Source: Brevibacterium daeguense
GTDB taxonomy: Bacteria > Actinomycetota > Actinomycetes > Actinomycetales > Brevibacteriaceae
NCBI RefSeq assembly: GCF_021729135.1
Contig: NZ_JAJTWW010000001.1
Location: forward strand, 124,001-188,000
Length of the DNA stretch: 64,000 nucleotides
Reading direction: 5' to 3'
Of the stretch, positions 1 to 10,667 are shown in pieces. Made by a program: the position numbers and the translations under genes. Position 1 is the first letter of the stretch. Each line of letters begins with the position of its first letter. Under the pieces are notes generated by a model. It worked only from the letters and a program-made list of their open reading frames with translations. It made no database searches and had not been told where the DNA came from.

Positions 1-1000
1 TCCCGCGGGCACCGTACTGGCTCATGCCGACACCGTGACCGAAGCCCGAGCCGGTCAGCTCGAAGGAGCTCGGCACAGCCGTGAGCTGAACGGTTGTGCC
101 CTGGCCGGGCTTCCAGGTGATCCGGCCGAACTCGAAGTCCTGCGCCATTCCCCCGGAAATGCTGTATTCGTCGGACTTCGGGTATCCGAGTCGCCCCTTC
201 TCCCAGCCGTTGTCCCGCCAGGTGCTTCGGATCGCACCCCAGGTGGGGTGCGCTCCGGTGTTCGGTGACCAGTGGATCGATCCGCCCTGGAACGGCTGGT
301 AGCAGCCGGAGTTGCGCAGTCCGCAGCGCTCGTTCGTCGTCGGGTAGCGCCGCTTGCCGTTCTCCCAGCCGGTCCTGCTCCACGCGGAGCGGATGCCGCC
401 CCAGGTGGCGTGCGCACCGCTCGCGCGGGACCAGTGGATCGATCCGCCCTGGAACGTCTGGTAGCAGCCGGAGTTGCGCAATCCGCAGCGCTCGTTCGTC
501 GTCGGGTAGCGCAGCTTGCCGTTCTCCCAGCCGGTCCTGCTCCACGCGGAGCGGATGCCGCCCCAGGTGGCGTGCGCCCCGCTCGCGGGGGACCAGTGGA
601 TCGATCCGCCCTGGAAAGTCTGGTAGCAGCCGGAGTCCCGCAGTCCGCAGCGCTCGTTCGTCGTCGGGTAGCGCAGCTTGCCGTTCTCCCAGCCGGTGTC
701 GCGCCAGGCATTCCGGATGGCACCCCACGTGGCGTGGGCTCCGCTGGCGCGGGTCCAGTGGATCGATCCGCCCTGGAAGCTCTGGTAGCAGCCGGAGTCC
801 CGCAGCCCGCAGCGCTCATTGCTGGTCGGAGCGCCCAGCCTGCCGGCTGCTCCTCCCAGTGCCTGGTAGTGATTGCCGATGGCGCCCTTGACGGTGTAGG
901 CGGATGCCGGGGGAGCAGAGGAGAAGACGATGACCAGTGCCGTGCAGATGACCGTGAGGGCAGCCCCGAGGGCGCGCAATCCTGCAGGAGGGGTTCGCAT
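1..1000 (-). CDS. Secreted LGFP-repeat / SpoIID-domain protein, partial (C-terminus beyond window)
   Basis: Reading frame open to the left edge; 333 codons visible. ATG at 1000. An N-terminal signal peptide of about 36 residues (hydrophobic LGAALTVICTALVIVFSS, then PPASA before Y) indicates export. Five LGFP-type repeats of 54 residues follow; each carries GSIHW, GAIR/GGIR..W, GWENGKLRYPTTNE and, in most, the Cys pair CGLRDSGC, which probably forms a disulfide outside the cell. After the repeats comes GSGFGHGVGMSQYGARG, the typical motif of SpoIID/LytB amidase-enhancer domains. LGFP repeats are known in actinobacterial cell-wall proteins, where they are thought to bind the envelope, so a wall-associated role is inferred. 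The catalytic or binding part of SpoIID lies outside the window. A -10 box ends 6 nt before the ATG, so the mRNA may be leaderless. Confidence 0.85.
   Translation of the reverse strand, partial: MRTPPAGLRALGAALTVICTALVIVFSSAPPASAYTVKGAIGNHYQALGGAAGRLGAPTSNERCGLRDSGCYQSFQGGSIHWTRASGAHATWGAIRNAWRDTGWENGKLRYPTTNERCGLRDSGCYQTFQGGSIHWSPASGAHATWGGIRSAWSRTGWENGKLRYPTTNERCGLRNSGCYQTFQGGSIHWSRASGAHATWGGIRSAWSRTGWENGKRRYPTTNERCGLRNSGCYQPFQGGSIHWSPNTGAHPTWGAIRSTWRDNGWEKGRLGYPKSDEYSISGGMAQDFEFGRITWKPGQGTTVQLTAVPSSFELTGSGFGHGVGMSQYGARG
257..800. repeat. 162-bp coding tandem repeats in the LGFP gene
   Basis: The same segment (for example agtggatcgatccgccctgg) recurs at 271, 433, 595 and 757, an exact 162-bp period equal to 54 codons. 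Neighbouring units are nearly identical at DNA level, not only in protein, which points to recent unequal crossing-over or homogenisation. Borders are approximate. Confidence 0.9.
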
Positions 1001-1006
1001 GCGCCG

Positions 1007-1012
1007 ATTGTA
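1007..1012 (-). promoter_or_regulatory. -10 box TACAAT of the LGFP/SpoIID gene
   Basis: TACAAT on the minus strand ends 6 nt before the ATG at 1000, the spacing expected if transcription begins at the start codon. No good -35 hexamer is visible. Confidence 0.5.
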
Positions 1013-1111
1013 AGCTTGAGAAGGACGCCGGTCCGGCTTCTGGCGCCGCCGATGCCGAACCGATACCGGACCGATCCCTGAACCGTGACCTGCAGCGCGA
1101 GGAGGAATGTC

Positions 1112-2020
1112 ATGGCGGTCGTGAGAGACCCCCTCCGCGGGCGGTCCCGTCCTCTGCAGACGCAGCCGGATGAGGAGATCATCGACAGGATGCTCGAGCT
1201 GCCCCCGGAGCGGTGGGTGACACTGACCGGGGCCGGGATGAGCACGGATTCGGGGATTCCGGACTACCGCGGCCCCGACGCGGCTCCCCGGTCCCCGATG
1301 ACGTTCCAGACGTTCCTGTCCCATCCCGCTCACCGCTCGCGGTACTGGGCGCGCAGCTGGCTGGGATGGAAGCACATGACACAGGCGGCTCCCAACTCCG
1401 GGCATGTGAGCCTGGCGGCCCTGAATCCCCGGGGCGTGATCACTCAGAACGTGGACGGGCTGCACCAGGTGGCGGGCTCGGAGCCGGTGATCGATCTGCA
1501 CGGGCGCCTGGACCGCGTGCGCTGCCTCAACTGCGGGCTGATGCTCGACCGCGACGAGGTGCAGGCCGCGCTCGATGCGCTCAATCCTGATTTCATCGAC
1601 TCTCTGTCGGTCTCCCCGGAGACGCTCGAGACCGCCCCCGACGGCGACGTCGAACTGGAGGAGACGGCCGGCTTCCGCGTGCTGGACTGTCCGCGATGCG
1701 GCGGGATCATCAAGCCCGACGTGGTCTTCTTCGGCGAGTCGGTGCCCAAGGATCGGGTTGCCGAGGCGCACGCCCTGGTGGATTCCGCTTCCGGTCTTGT
1801 GGTGCTCGGCTCGTCCCTGGCCGTCCACTCGGGGCTCCGGTACGTGCGCGCGGCGGTCAAGGAAGGACGTCCGGTCGTGATCGTCACGGATGGTCCGACG
1901 CGTGCTGACGACCTGGGGGTGGTGCGCTCCGTGAGCCGAGTGGCCGATTTCCTCTCCGCCTGGCAGGCCCGGGTGGAGCAGTCGACACAGCCGCCCGGCA
2001 CGGTCAGACTGGAGCCATGA
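1112..2020 (+). CDS. Sir2-family NAD-dependent protein deacylase
   Basis: 302 aa. Sirtuins remove acyl groups from lysines using NAD+. The Rossmann NAD site GAGMSTDSGIPDYRG lies near residues 40-54, TQNVDGLH near 111-118, the catalytic His in DLHGRLDRVRC, and a zinc module CLNC...CPRCGG follows; GGIIKPDVVFFGE closes the fold, so all key residues are present. The ATG at 1112 is chosen because GAGGAGG at 1099-1105 sits 6 nt upstream; a GTG at 1085 has no such signal. The stop overlaps the next start (ATGA), so the two genes are translationally coupled. One plausible substrate is acetyl-CoA synthetase, whose gene is also in this window and carries the usual C-terminal target lysine, but that link is inferred. 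Confidence 0.92.
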   Translation: MAVVRDPLRGRSRPLQTQPDEEIIDRMLELPPERWVTLTGAGMSTDSGIPDYRGPDAAPRSPMTFQTFLSHPAHRSRYWARSWLGWKHMTQAAPNSGHVSLAALNPRGVITQNVDGLHQVAGSEPVIDLHGRLDRVRCLNCGLMLDRDEVQAALDALNPDFIDSLSVSPETLETAPDGDVELEETAGFRVLDCPRCGGIIKPDVVFFGESVPKDRVAEAHALVDSASGLVVLGSSLAVHSGLRYVRAAVKEGRPVVIVTDGPTRADDLGVVRSVSRVADFLSAWQARVEQSTQPPGTVRLEP

Positions 2021-2655
2021 CGAATCACGCGCGCACCGAACGTCTGGCACTGGCCGCACTGCTGCGGGAGCTCGGTCCTGATCAGCCCACGCTCTGCGAG
2101 GGCTGGGACACGCGCGATCTGGCGGTCCACCTGGTGATCCGCGACCGGAAGCCGCTGGCATCGATCGGCAATATCGCTCCGGAGGTCGCCGGTCGGATCC
2201 CCGCTCTCGGACGCCGCGCCCAGCAGGCTGAGGACGAGCTTCACGCGTTGCCGTGGGCGCAGCTGGTCGGCCTGGTCGCCGAGGGCTCGCCGAAGTGGAA
2301 TCCGATGGCGTGGGGTCCGATCGATCGTCTGATGAACACCTCCGAGCTCCTCGTTCATCACGAGGACGTGCGGCGGGCGCAGCTGGAGTGGCAGCCGCGC
2401 GAGCTCAGCTGGGAGCTGCACGGGGAGTGCTTCAGGATGCTGCAGGCGATGATCCTGCCCTTCAGTCTCCGCGCCGGTCGCCGCTACCTGCTCGAAGCCC
2501 CCGGCTTCGGCACGGTCTCGGCCGGGCCGACGGCCCGCGGCACCGTTCGGCTGCACGGCTCGCCGGTCGAGCTGCTGCTCTACCTCTTCGGGCGCGAGGA
2601 CCACGCCCGGGTGGAGGTCAGCGAGGAGTCGCAGGTGCACATCGACGCGGAGTGA
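2017..2655 (+). CDS. TIGR03085-type DinB/MDMPI-fold metal-binding protein
   Basis: 212 aa. The N-terminus ERLALAALLRELGPDQPTLCEGWDTRDLAVHLVIRDRKP matches the actinobacterial TIGR03085 family, related to DinB and the N-domain of mycothiol-dependent maleylpyruvate isomerase. A helical bundle with histidines suited for metal (HLV near 45, VHHEDVRRA near 112) is visible. Family members are thought to act in thiol (mycothiol)-dependent chemistry, but the substrate is unknown. It starts inside the stop of the sirtuin gene (ATGA), so both are probably one transcript. The stop lies just before the convergent membrane gene at 2657. Confidence 0.8.
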   Translation: MTNHARTERLALAALLRELGPDQPTLCEGWDTRDLAVHLVIRDRKPLASIGNIAPEVAGRIPALGRRAQQAEDELHALPWAQLVGLVAEGSPKWNPMAWGPIDRLMNTSELLVHHEDVRRAQLEWQPRELSWELHGECFRMLQAMILPFSLRAGRRYLLEAPGFGTVSAGPTARGTVRLHGSPVELLLYLFGREDHARVEVSEESQVHIDAE

Positions 2656-2656
2656 T

Positions 2657-2869
2657 CTAGCTCCGCTCGCCGTCGCCGTCCTCCGAGCCGAGGTCGGGCG
2701 GGAGGCCGGTTTCGGCGGAGGGCTCGAACGACTCGTCCATGGGCAGTCGCGCACCGATGTGACTGTTGGGCCTGGTCATCGTGCGGTGGATCAGGAATCC
2801 GCCGAGGGCCAGCACGACTGCGAAGAAGCCGATGATGATGAGGATCGCAAGGAGCTGCGGCTCGTTCAC
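2657..2869 (-). CDS. Small single-pass membrane protein
   Basis: 70 aa. VNEPQLLAILIIIGFFAVVLALGGFLIHRTMTRP is a membrane helix near the N-terminus followed by basic residues, then an acidic soluble tail rich in D, E and P. The GTG at 2869 is chosen because a GGAGAAG ribosome site lies 6-12 nt upstream, at the end of the DUF1707 gene, which stops at 2871. A longer frame to 2908 has no ribosome site. It probably forms an operon with the DUF1707 gene. No function can be assigned. Confidence 0.7.
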   Translation of the reverse strand: MNEPQLLAILIIIGFFAVVLALGGFLIHRTMTRPNSHIGARLPMDESFEPSAETGLPPDLGSEDGDGERS

Positions 2870-2870
2870 G

Positions 2871-3530
2871 TCACTTCTCCAGGCGTTTCCGCTCGAAGTA
2901 GCCGGCATGGCGAGCGACGAAGCTCGCCATGCCTACCGAACCGTGGACGCGGATCAGGGGTCGTCCCTGCGCCGGCACCGCCGGCACGCGTGACTTCACC
3001 GCGCCCCAGCTCGAGGACAGGCGATCGATGTTCACGCCCCAGTCCTCGGGAATGACCACAGCGGCGGTTCCAGCGCCTGCGGTGACCTCCACGTCGATCA
3101 CCTCGAGGTCGGTGACGGCTTCGAGGAAATTCGCCTCTGCGGTGGCCGCCACCGGTTCGAGGCGGATGAAGGGAGGCGGACTCCACCGCCCGGTGCGCTT
3201 CGCGTTCTCCCAGGACGCGCGCAGCACCAGAGGATCGAGCGGGTGCTGGCCAGGTTCGGTGTGCACATTCGGCCGCATCAGCGCCTGAGCAGGCCTGGGT
3301 CGGATCTTGTCCGAAGGCGGGGGCGTGGGGAGGTCGGCGACGATCTCGTCGAGTTCGGCGAAGAAGCGGGCTTTCGTCGTGGCCTCGATCCGCTCGGTGA
3401 GCTCCTCGGTGGTCAGGCGCCCCTCGGCTGCGGCGTCGCGGAGGACCTCGATGACCTCGTCCCGGTCGGCGTGGCCGATCCGAAGGGTGAGCGAGGGATC
3501 AGAGGGAGGGTTCTCCGCTGGTTGTGTCAT
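2871..3530 (-). CDS. DUF1707 / LiaF-like C-terminal domain protein
   Basis: 219 aa. The N-terminus RIGHADRDEVIEVLRDAAAEGRLTTEELTERIEA...ARFFAELDEIVADLP is the DUF1707 (SHOCT-like) motif. The C-terminal half, with beta-rich segments such as DLEVIDVEVTAGAGTAAVVIPEDWGVNIDRLSSSWGAVKSR, resembles the cell-wall-active antibiotic response domain found in LiaF-type proteins. Such proteins are often linked to envelope stress sensing; that role is inferred. No membrane helix is visible in this protein, but the next gene downstream encodes one. It is divergent from dnaX across 163 bp. Confidence 0.8.
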   Translation of the reverse strand: MTQPAENPPSDPSLTLRIGHADRDEVIEVLRDAAAEGRLTTEELTERIEATTKARFFAELDEIVADLPTPPPSDKIRPRPAQALMRPNVHTEPGQHPLDPLVLRASWENAKRTGRWSPPPFIRLEPVAATAEANFLEAVTDLEVIDVEVTAGAGTAAVVIPEDWGVNIDRLSSSWGAVKSRVPAVPAQGRPLIRVHGSVGMASFVARHAGYFERKRLEK

Positions 3531-3681
3531 GCCCCATATCCTGCCCGACCTGTCCGCAGGCGCTCAATGCAGCGGGCCGACGGTGGGATCAGCCGCAGCT
3601 CGGCTCCCCTTCCGAGAGCGGGCGAACAGCGGTCTCCCGGCCGGAGGATCAGCAGCCGGCGCCCGTGTCCGCGACGGGCAG

Positions 3682-3687
3682 TAAGGT
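3682..3687 (+). promoter_or_regulatory. -10 box TAAGGT of dnaX
   Basis: TAAGGT is followed by exactly 6 nt and then the GTG start of dnaX. No Shine-Dalgarno sequence lies in between, so a leaderless mRNA is likely. Confidence 0.45.
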
Positions 3688-3693
3688 AGTTCC

Positions 3694-6560
3694 GTGTCCA
3701 CCGCACTGTATCGCCGCTATCGCCCGGATACCTTCGACGAGGTCATCGGGCAGGATCACGTCACCGGTCCCCTCAAGGCCGCCATCGCCAACGGGCGCAT
3801 CAATCATGCCTACCTGTTCTCGGGGCCGCGCGGCTGCGGGAAGACGACTTCGGCACGCATCCTCGCGCGCTGCCTCAACTGCGAGCAGGGGCCCACACCC
3901 CAGCCGTGCGGTGAGTGCCCCAGCTGTCGGGATCTCGCCAACGGAGGGCCGGGCTCGCTCGACGTGGTGGAGATCGACGCCGCCAGCCACAATGGTGTGG
4001 ACGATGCGCGGGATCTGCGCGAGCGGGCGGTCTACGCTCCGGCGCGCGACCGCTTCAAGGTCTTCATCCTCGACGAGGCCCATATGGTCACGACTCAGGG
4101 CTTCAACGCGCTGCTCAAGCTCGTGGAGGAGCCGCCGGAGCATGTGAAGTTCGTGTTCGCCACGACCGAGCCGGAGAAGGTCATCGGGACCATCCGCTCG
4201 CGGACCCACCACTACCCGTTCCGGCTCGTCCCGCCCGAAGGACTGACCCGCTATCTGGAGGAGCTCTGCGACCGGGAGCAGGTGCCCGTGAGCAAGGGTG
4301 TGCTCCCGCTGGTGGTCCGAGCAGGAGGCGGCTCGGTTCGCGACACGCTGTCCGTGCTGGACCAGCTGATGGCCGGGGCCACCGCTGACGGCATCGACTA
4401 CCAGACTGCGGTCGCGCTGCTGGGCTACACACCGGATTCCCTGCTGGGGGACATCGTGGACGCCTTCTCGGCCGGTGACGGCGCAGGGGTGTTCCGCGTC
4501 GTCGACAGGGTGATCGAATCGGGTCAGGATCCGCGCCGGTTCGTCGAGGATCTGCTGGAGCGATTCCGCGATCTCATCATCATCGGCGCCGCTCCGAGCG
4601 ACGCCGCGGCGTTCATGCCCGAAGTCCCGGCGGATCGGCTCGAGCGGCTGATCCAGCAGGCGCGGTCCTACGGGCAGGCGGAGCTGTCCCGCGCCGCGGA
4701 CCTCTTGAACACCGGGCTGACGGAGATGTCCGGGGCGACCTCACCCCGGCTGCAGCTCGAACTCATCTGCGCGCGGATCCTCCTCCCGGGAGCGGAAAAC
4801 TCTCGGCGATCGGCGCTGACCCGCCTGGAGCGGCTGGAGCGCCGGATCGGAATGGGCGCCACCGGTTCTGTACCGCAGGGACAGAGCGCGGCTGCGAGCA
4901 CAGGCATCGGGGGAGCAGCCCCCGGAGCTCCCGCAGCCGCTTCTACGGCCGTTTCCGCCGGCCCAGTCGCAGATCAGGACGATCCTCGGCCTGCGGCGAC
5001 TCCGCCGGCTCGCCCGGATGCGGCCGATCGCAGCATGGACGACGACCTGGACGACTTCGCGGCCGCCGCCGCGGCTGCCGAATCACTTCTCGGCGAATCC
5101 GAATCGCCTGCCCGATCACAGCCACCTGCACCGCCGGAGGCGCCCGCTCAGCCACACGTGGCCGCACGGCCGGAGGCGCCCGCTCAGCCACCCGTGGCCG
5201 CACGGCCGGAGGCACCTGCTCAACCACACGCGGCTGCCTCGCCCCCTGCCCCCCGCGCATCGGCTGCCCAGCCGGAGGAGGGCCGTCCCGCCCGGTCGCA
5301 AGCGCCTCAGGCTTCACCTGCCGGATCCGCTGTCGGAGCCGAGATCGATGCCATCCGCCGATCGTGGCCGGACATCCTGGAAGCACTCGGCAGACGCAGC
5401 AAGCTCGCTCGCGCCATCGTGAGCTCGAATGCGGTGCCGCAGTCGTTCACGGCAGGCGTGCTGCTCCTGGGCTTCAACAACCAGGGCTCCGTCGCCGGGT
5501 TCGCCCGCGGCGGCAACGCGCAGAAGCTGGCCGAGTCCATCAGCGAAGTGCTCGGAATCCAGACGCGCGTGGAAGCCGGCATCGCCGGAGACCCGGTCAA
5601 TCGGACTCCGGCAGCGACAGGTGGGGGTGCCCCTCCGTCAGGATCCCGGCCCGCCCCCGGCCCCTCGGGTCCCCGCAGACCCACTCAGGACGAGGTCGAT
5701 TCCGTTGTCGGACCTCGCGAGGCCGACCGTGCACCGGTCGACCACGAGAAGTTCTGGCAGGCGCCCCCCGCCGGCGGCCCGTGGGGTGCCGACGACGGCG
5801 GCGACGACGATGCGGAGGACGACCGGCGTGCCTCTCTGAGCGCACCTCCCGACCAGACGCCTGAGGCGCCGACAGCGCCGGCAAGCTCGACTGCTGACTC
5901 GACACGCGCCTCGGATCCGGGCGACCGCCGCACCGAATTCGGGGGCTACGCCCCGGCCCCGTACGGGGAAGCGCTCACCAGCGCCGGCAGCGGTGCCGTC
6001 GACGTTCCATTCGTGGCGGTGCCGCCGCCCGCGGACATCCCGGAGCCGGACTACGCGGATGAGTTCGAGCCGGACAGCGGAGGCGCCCGGGAGCCGGGCG
6101 ACGAGGCACCCCCGGAGCCGGACAGCGAGGCAGGGCCCGAACAGGACCACGCGGAAGCTCCCCGGCCGGACACTTCGGAAGCCTCGGAACCCGCGGACGG
6201 GAGCGATCATCAGGCGGCCCGGGACGAAGCCGGCGGCTACGACGACCTTGACTTCCTCGGGGCCTACGCGGACCCGGATATCTCGTTCACCGACAATCAC
6301 GAGCTCCCGGCAGCTCCCGCTGCGGAGACGCAGACCGGTGCGGCGGATCCCTTCGCCGCGATCGCCGCGCGTCACGCGCGCGGCGTCGTCCCGACGGGCC
6401 CGCAGGCCGGTCGGGCGGCGGCGGTCCCGGAGCCGGATCCCGTGGAGAACTACGTCGACTACGACCCGGAGGGTGACATCGACATCTCCGAAGCACCCGA
6501 GTTCGGAGTGCCGGTGGTCGAGCGGCTGCTGGGTGGCGTTGTGATCGAGGAGAAGAACGA

Positions 6561-6564
<4 letters not shown>
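3694..6564 (+). CDS. dnaX: DNA polymerase III subunits gamma/tau
   Basis: 956 aa. Clamp-loader ATPase that links the polymerase to the sliding clamp at the replication fork. Walker [10 protein letters not shown] near residues 44-52, zinc-binding cysteines (RCLNCEQ...CGECPSC), Walker [10 protein letters not shown] and the sensor/SRH segment [22 protein letters not shown] are all present. Roughly the first 370 residues are conserved; the rest is very long, Pro/Ala/Glu-rich and probably disordered, with a conserved end ([17 protein letters not shown]) typical of actinobacterial DnaX. Three 12-residue [16 protein letters not shown] repeats sit at 5137-5244. Start is GTG at 3694 next to a -10 box. 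Its stop overlaps recR (ATGA). Confidence 0.97.
5137..5244. repeat. 36-bp tandem repeat (3 units) inside dnaX
   Basis: Three in-frame 36-bp units beginning at about 5137, 5173 and 5209 encode EAPAQP[HP][VA]AA[RS]P. The third is diverged. They lie in the low-complexity linker, where length change is tolerable. Confidence 0.75.
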
Positions 6565-7169
<605 letters not shown>

Positions 7170-7192
7170 CACGCAGGCTCCGTCTGCGGCAG

Positions 7193-7259
7193 GCCCGCAG
7201 GATCGGTCGGTGCGGAGTACCGCATCACGTCCGCACTGCGCACCGCACCGACTGCGGGC
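7193..7259. promoter_or_regulatory. Long inverted repeat between recR and ask
   Basis: A two-part stem is visible: 7193-7199 (gcccgca) pairs with 7253-7259, then after a 6-nt bulge 7206-7215 (gtcggtgcgg) pairs perfectly with 7243-7252; the loop is 27 nt. A competing small hairpin (tgcgg, 4-nt loop, ccgca) is possible inside. It may terminate recR transcription, though no T-run follows, or be a regulatory structure or operator. It lies upstream of the ask -10 box, so it is probably not part of the ask mRNA if that box is used. Confidence 0.5.
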
Positions 7260-7286
7260 TACTGATTCCGCGAATCGGACGCCCCG

Positions 7287-7292
7287 TACAAT
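7287..7292 (+). promoter_or_regulatory. -10 box TACAAT of ask-asd
   Basis: TACAAT, 33 nt before the chosen ask start. A -35 element is not convincing (gattcc at 17-bp spacing). Confidence 0.45.
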
Positions 7293-7325
7293 GGAGCCGA
7301 ATCAACGCCTACGAAAGTGACTGCT

Positions 7326-9664
<2,339 letters not shown>

Positions 9665-9668
9665 GCGC

Positions 9669-10565
9669 TTGGCCAATCCGCTCCTCGCCGGCCTCGGCGC
9701 CCTCGCCGCAGTCGGCGCGGCCGGCGGGGTGTGGGCGGCCGGCATCGAGCCCCATCTGTTCCGGGTGCGCCGCCACCGGCTGACCGTGCTCCCGGCCGGT
9801 GCGCCCGTGCTGCGGGTTCTTCACGTGTCCGACCTGCATCTGGCTTCCTGGCAGCACCACAAGAAGCGGTGGGTGCACGGCCTTCGCTCACTGGAGCCGG
9901 ACCTCGTCGTCAACACCGGTGACAATATGTCAGCTGATCTGCTCGACGATCTGCTCGACACCTATGGTGATCTGCTCGATCTGCCCGGAGTCTTCGTGCT
10001 CGGGTCCAACGACTTCCACGCCGCGGAGATGAAGAACCCCGCGCGCTATCTCTTCGCCCCGTCCGAAGCCGGCGGAGAGCGCTCGAAACCGGGTCTGCCG
10101 ACACGGGAGATGGTGGACGCATTCACGGCACGCAGCTGGTTGCAGCTCGACAACCGAGACGCCGAGCTCACGGTGAAGGGGGTCCGCATCTCCTTCTCCG
10201 GCCTCGGCGACGCGCACATGGACGCCGATCGGATCACCGCCGGACACCCCGCATTCGCCTCGGGCGCCGGTGTGCGCATCGGGGTGACCCATGCACCGTA
10301 CCTACGCACGCTGGACGCATTCGCCGAGGCGGGGGCCGACGTCGTCTTCGCCGGCCATACTCATGGCGGCCAGCTGCGCATTCCCTTCTGGGGAGCACCG
10401 GTGACGAACTGCGACCTGGATCGGTCACGTGCGCGCGGCGTCTTCGATCATCGAGGGACAGCCGTCGAGATCTCTGCCGGACTGGGCTTCTCGCCGTATG
10501 CCCCGGTCCGCTTCGCCTGCCCTCCCGAGGTCTCCCTGGTGGAGCTGGCGCCGCGCACGGCCTGA
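9669..10565 (+). CDS. Calcineurin-like metallophosphoesterase
   Basis: 298 aa. N-terminal Gly/Ala-rich hydrophobic stretch (LLAGLGALAAVGAAGGVWAAGI) acts as a membrane anchor or signal. The dinuclear metal site is complete: HVSDLHL near residue 55, NTGDNM, GSNDFH (the GNHD block), GVTHAPYL and GHTHGGQLR. The family member beside ponA2 in mycobacteria is thought to act at the envelope; the substrate is unknown. The TTG at 9669 is preferred: GGAAGG lies 8 nt upstream at the end of asd, and residues before it are out of family. Confidence 0.88.
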   Translation: MANPLLAGLGALAAVGAAGGVWAAGIEPHLFRVRRHRLTVLPAGAPVLRVLHVSDLHLASWQHHKKRWVHGLRSLEPDLVVNTGDNMSADLLDDLLDTYGDLLDLPGVFVLGSNDFHAAEMKNPARYLFAPSEAGGERSKPGLPTREMVDAFTARSWLQLDNRDAELTVKGVRISFSGLGDAHMDADRITAGHPAFASGAGVRIGVTHAPYLRTLDAFAEAGADVVFAGHTHGGQLRIPFWGAPVTNCDLDRSRARGVFDHRGTAVEISAGLGFSPYAPVRFACPPEVSLVELAPRTA

Positions 10566-10654
10566 TCCGGCGAGAGCGGGACGACAGGCGGCGGTGTCGT
10601 AACGATTCAGCCGAGCTTGCGCGCTGTCTGACAGTCGGGGCGCGGGCCCTTCGC

Positions 10655-10660
10655 TATCAT
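10655..10660 (+). promoter_or_regulatory. -10 box TATCAT of the PBP gene
   Basis: TATCAT ends 7 nt before the ATG at 10668. There is no Shine-Dalgarno sequence in that gap, suggesting leaderless transcription. The 102-bp gap also holds the small palindrome ctgtctgacag. Confidence 0.5.
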
Positions 10661-10667
10661 TGCGGCC

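Noticed and set aside
271..800. CRISPR-like regular repeats
   Set aside because: The 162-bp units are coding, with no short palindromic repeats or unique spacers.
265..1081. Two repetitive plus-strand frames over the same kilobase
   Set aside because: Their Ser/Arg and Ala/Gly repeats are only the 162-bp DNA repeat read in the wrong frames.
55..1245. A 396-codon minus-strand frame with Arg/Thr-rich repeats over the first kilobase
   Set aside because: It is a frame shadow of the LGFP gene. The real frame has a signal peptide, GSIHW repeats and the SpoIID motif, and runs off the left edge.
3531..3693. SRP RNA or tRNA-Ser upstream of dnaX, as in some actinobacteria
   Set aside because: No conserved SRP tetraloop region and no cloverleaf can be found in the gap.
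7170..7325. Lysine riboswitch before ask
   Set aside because: The gap is too short and the predicted -10 box lies downstream of the stem; no conserved L-box segments are visible.
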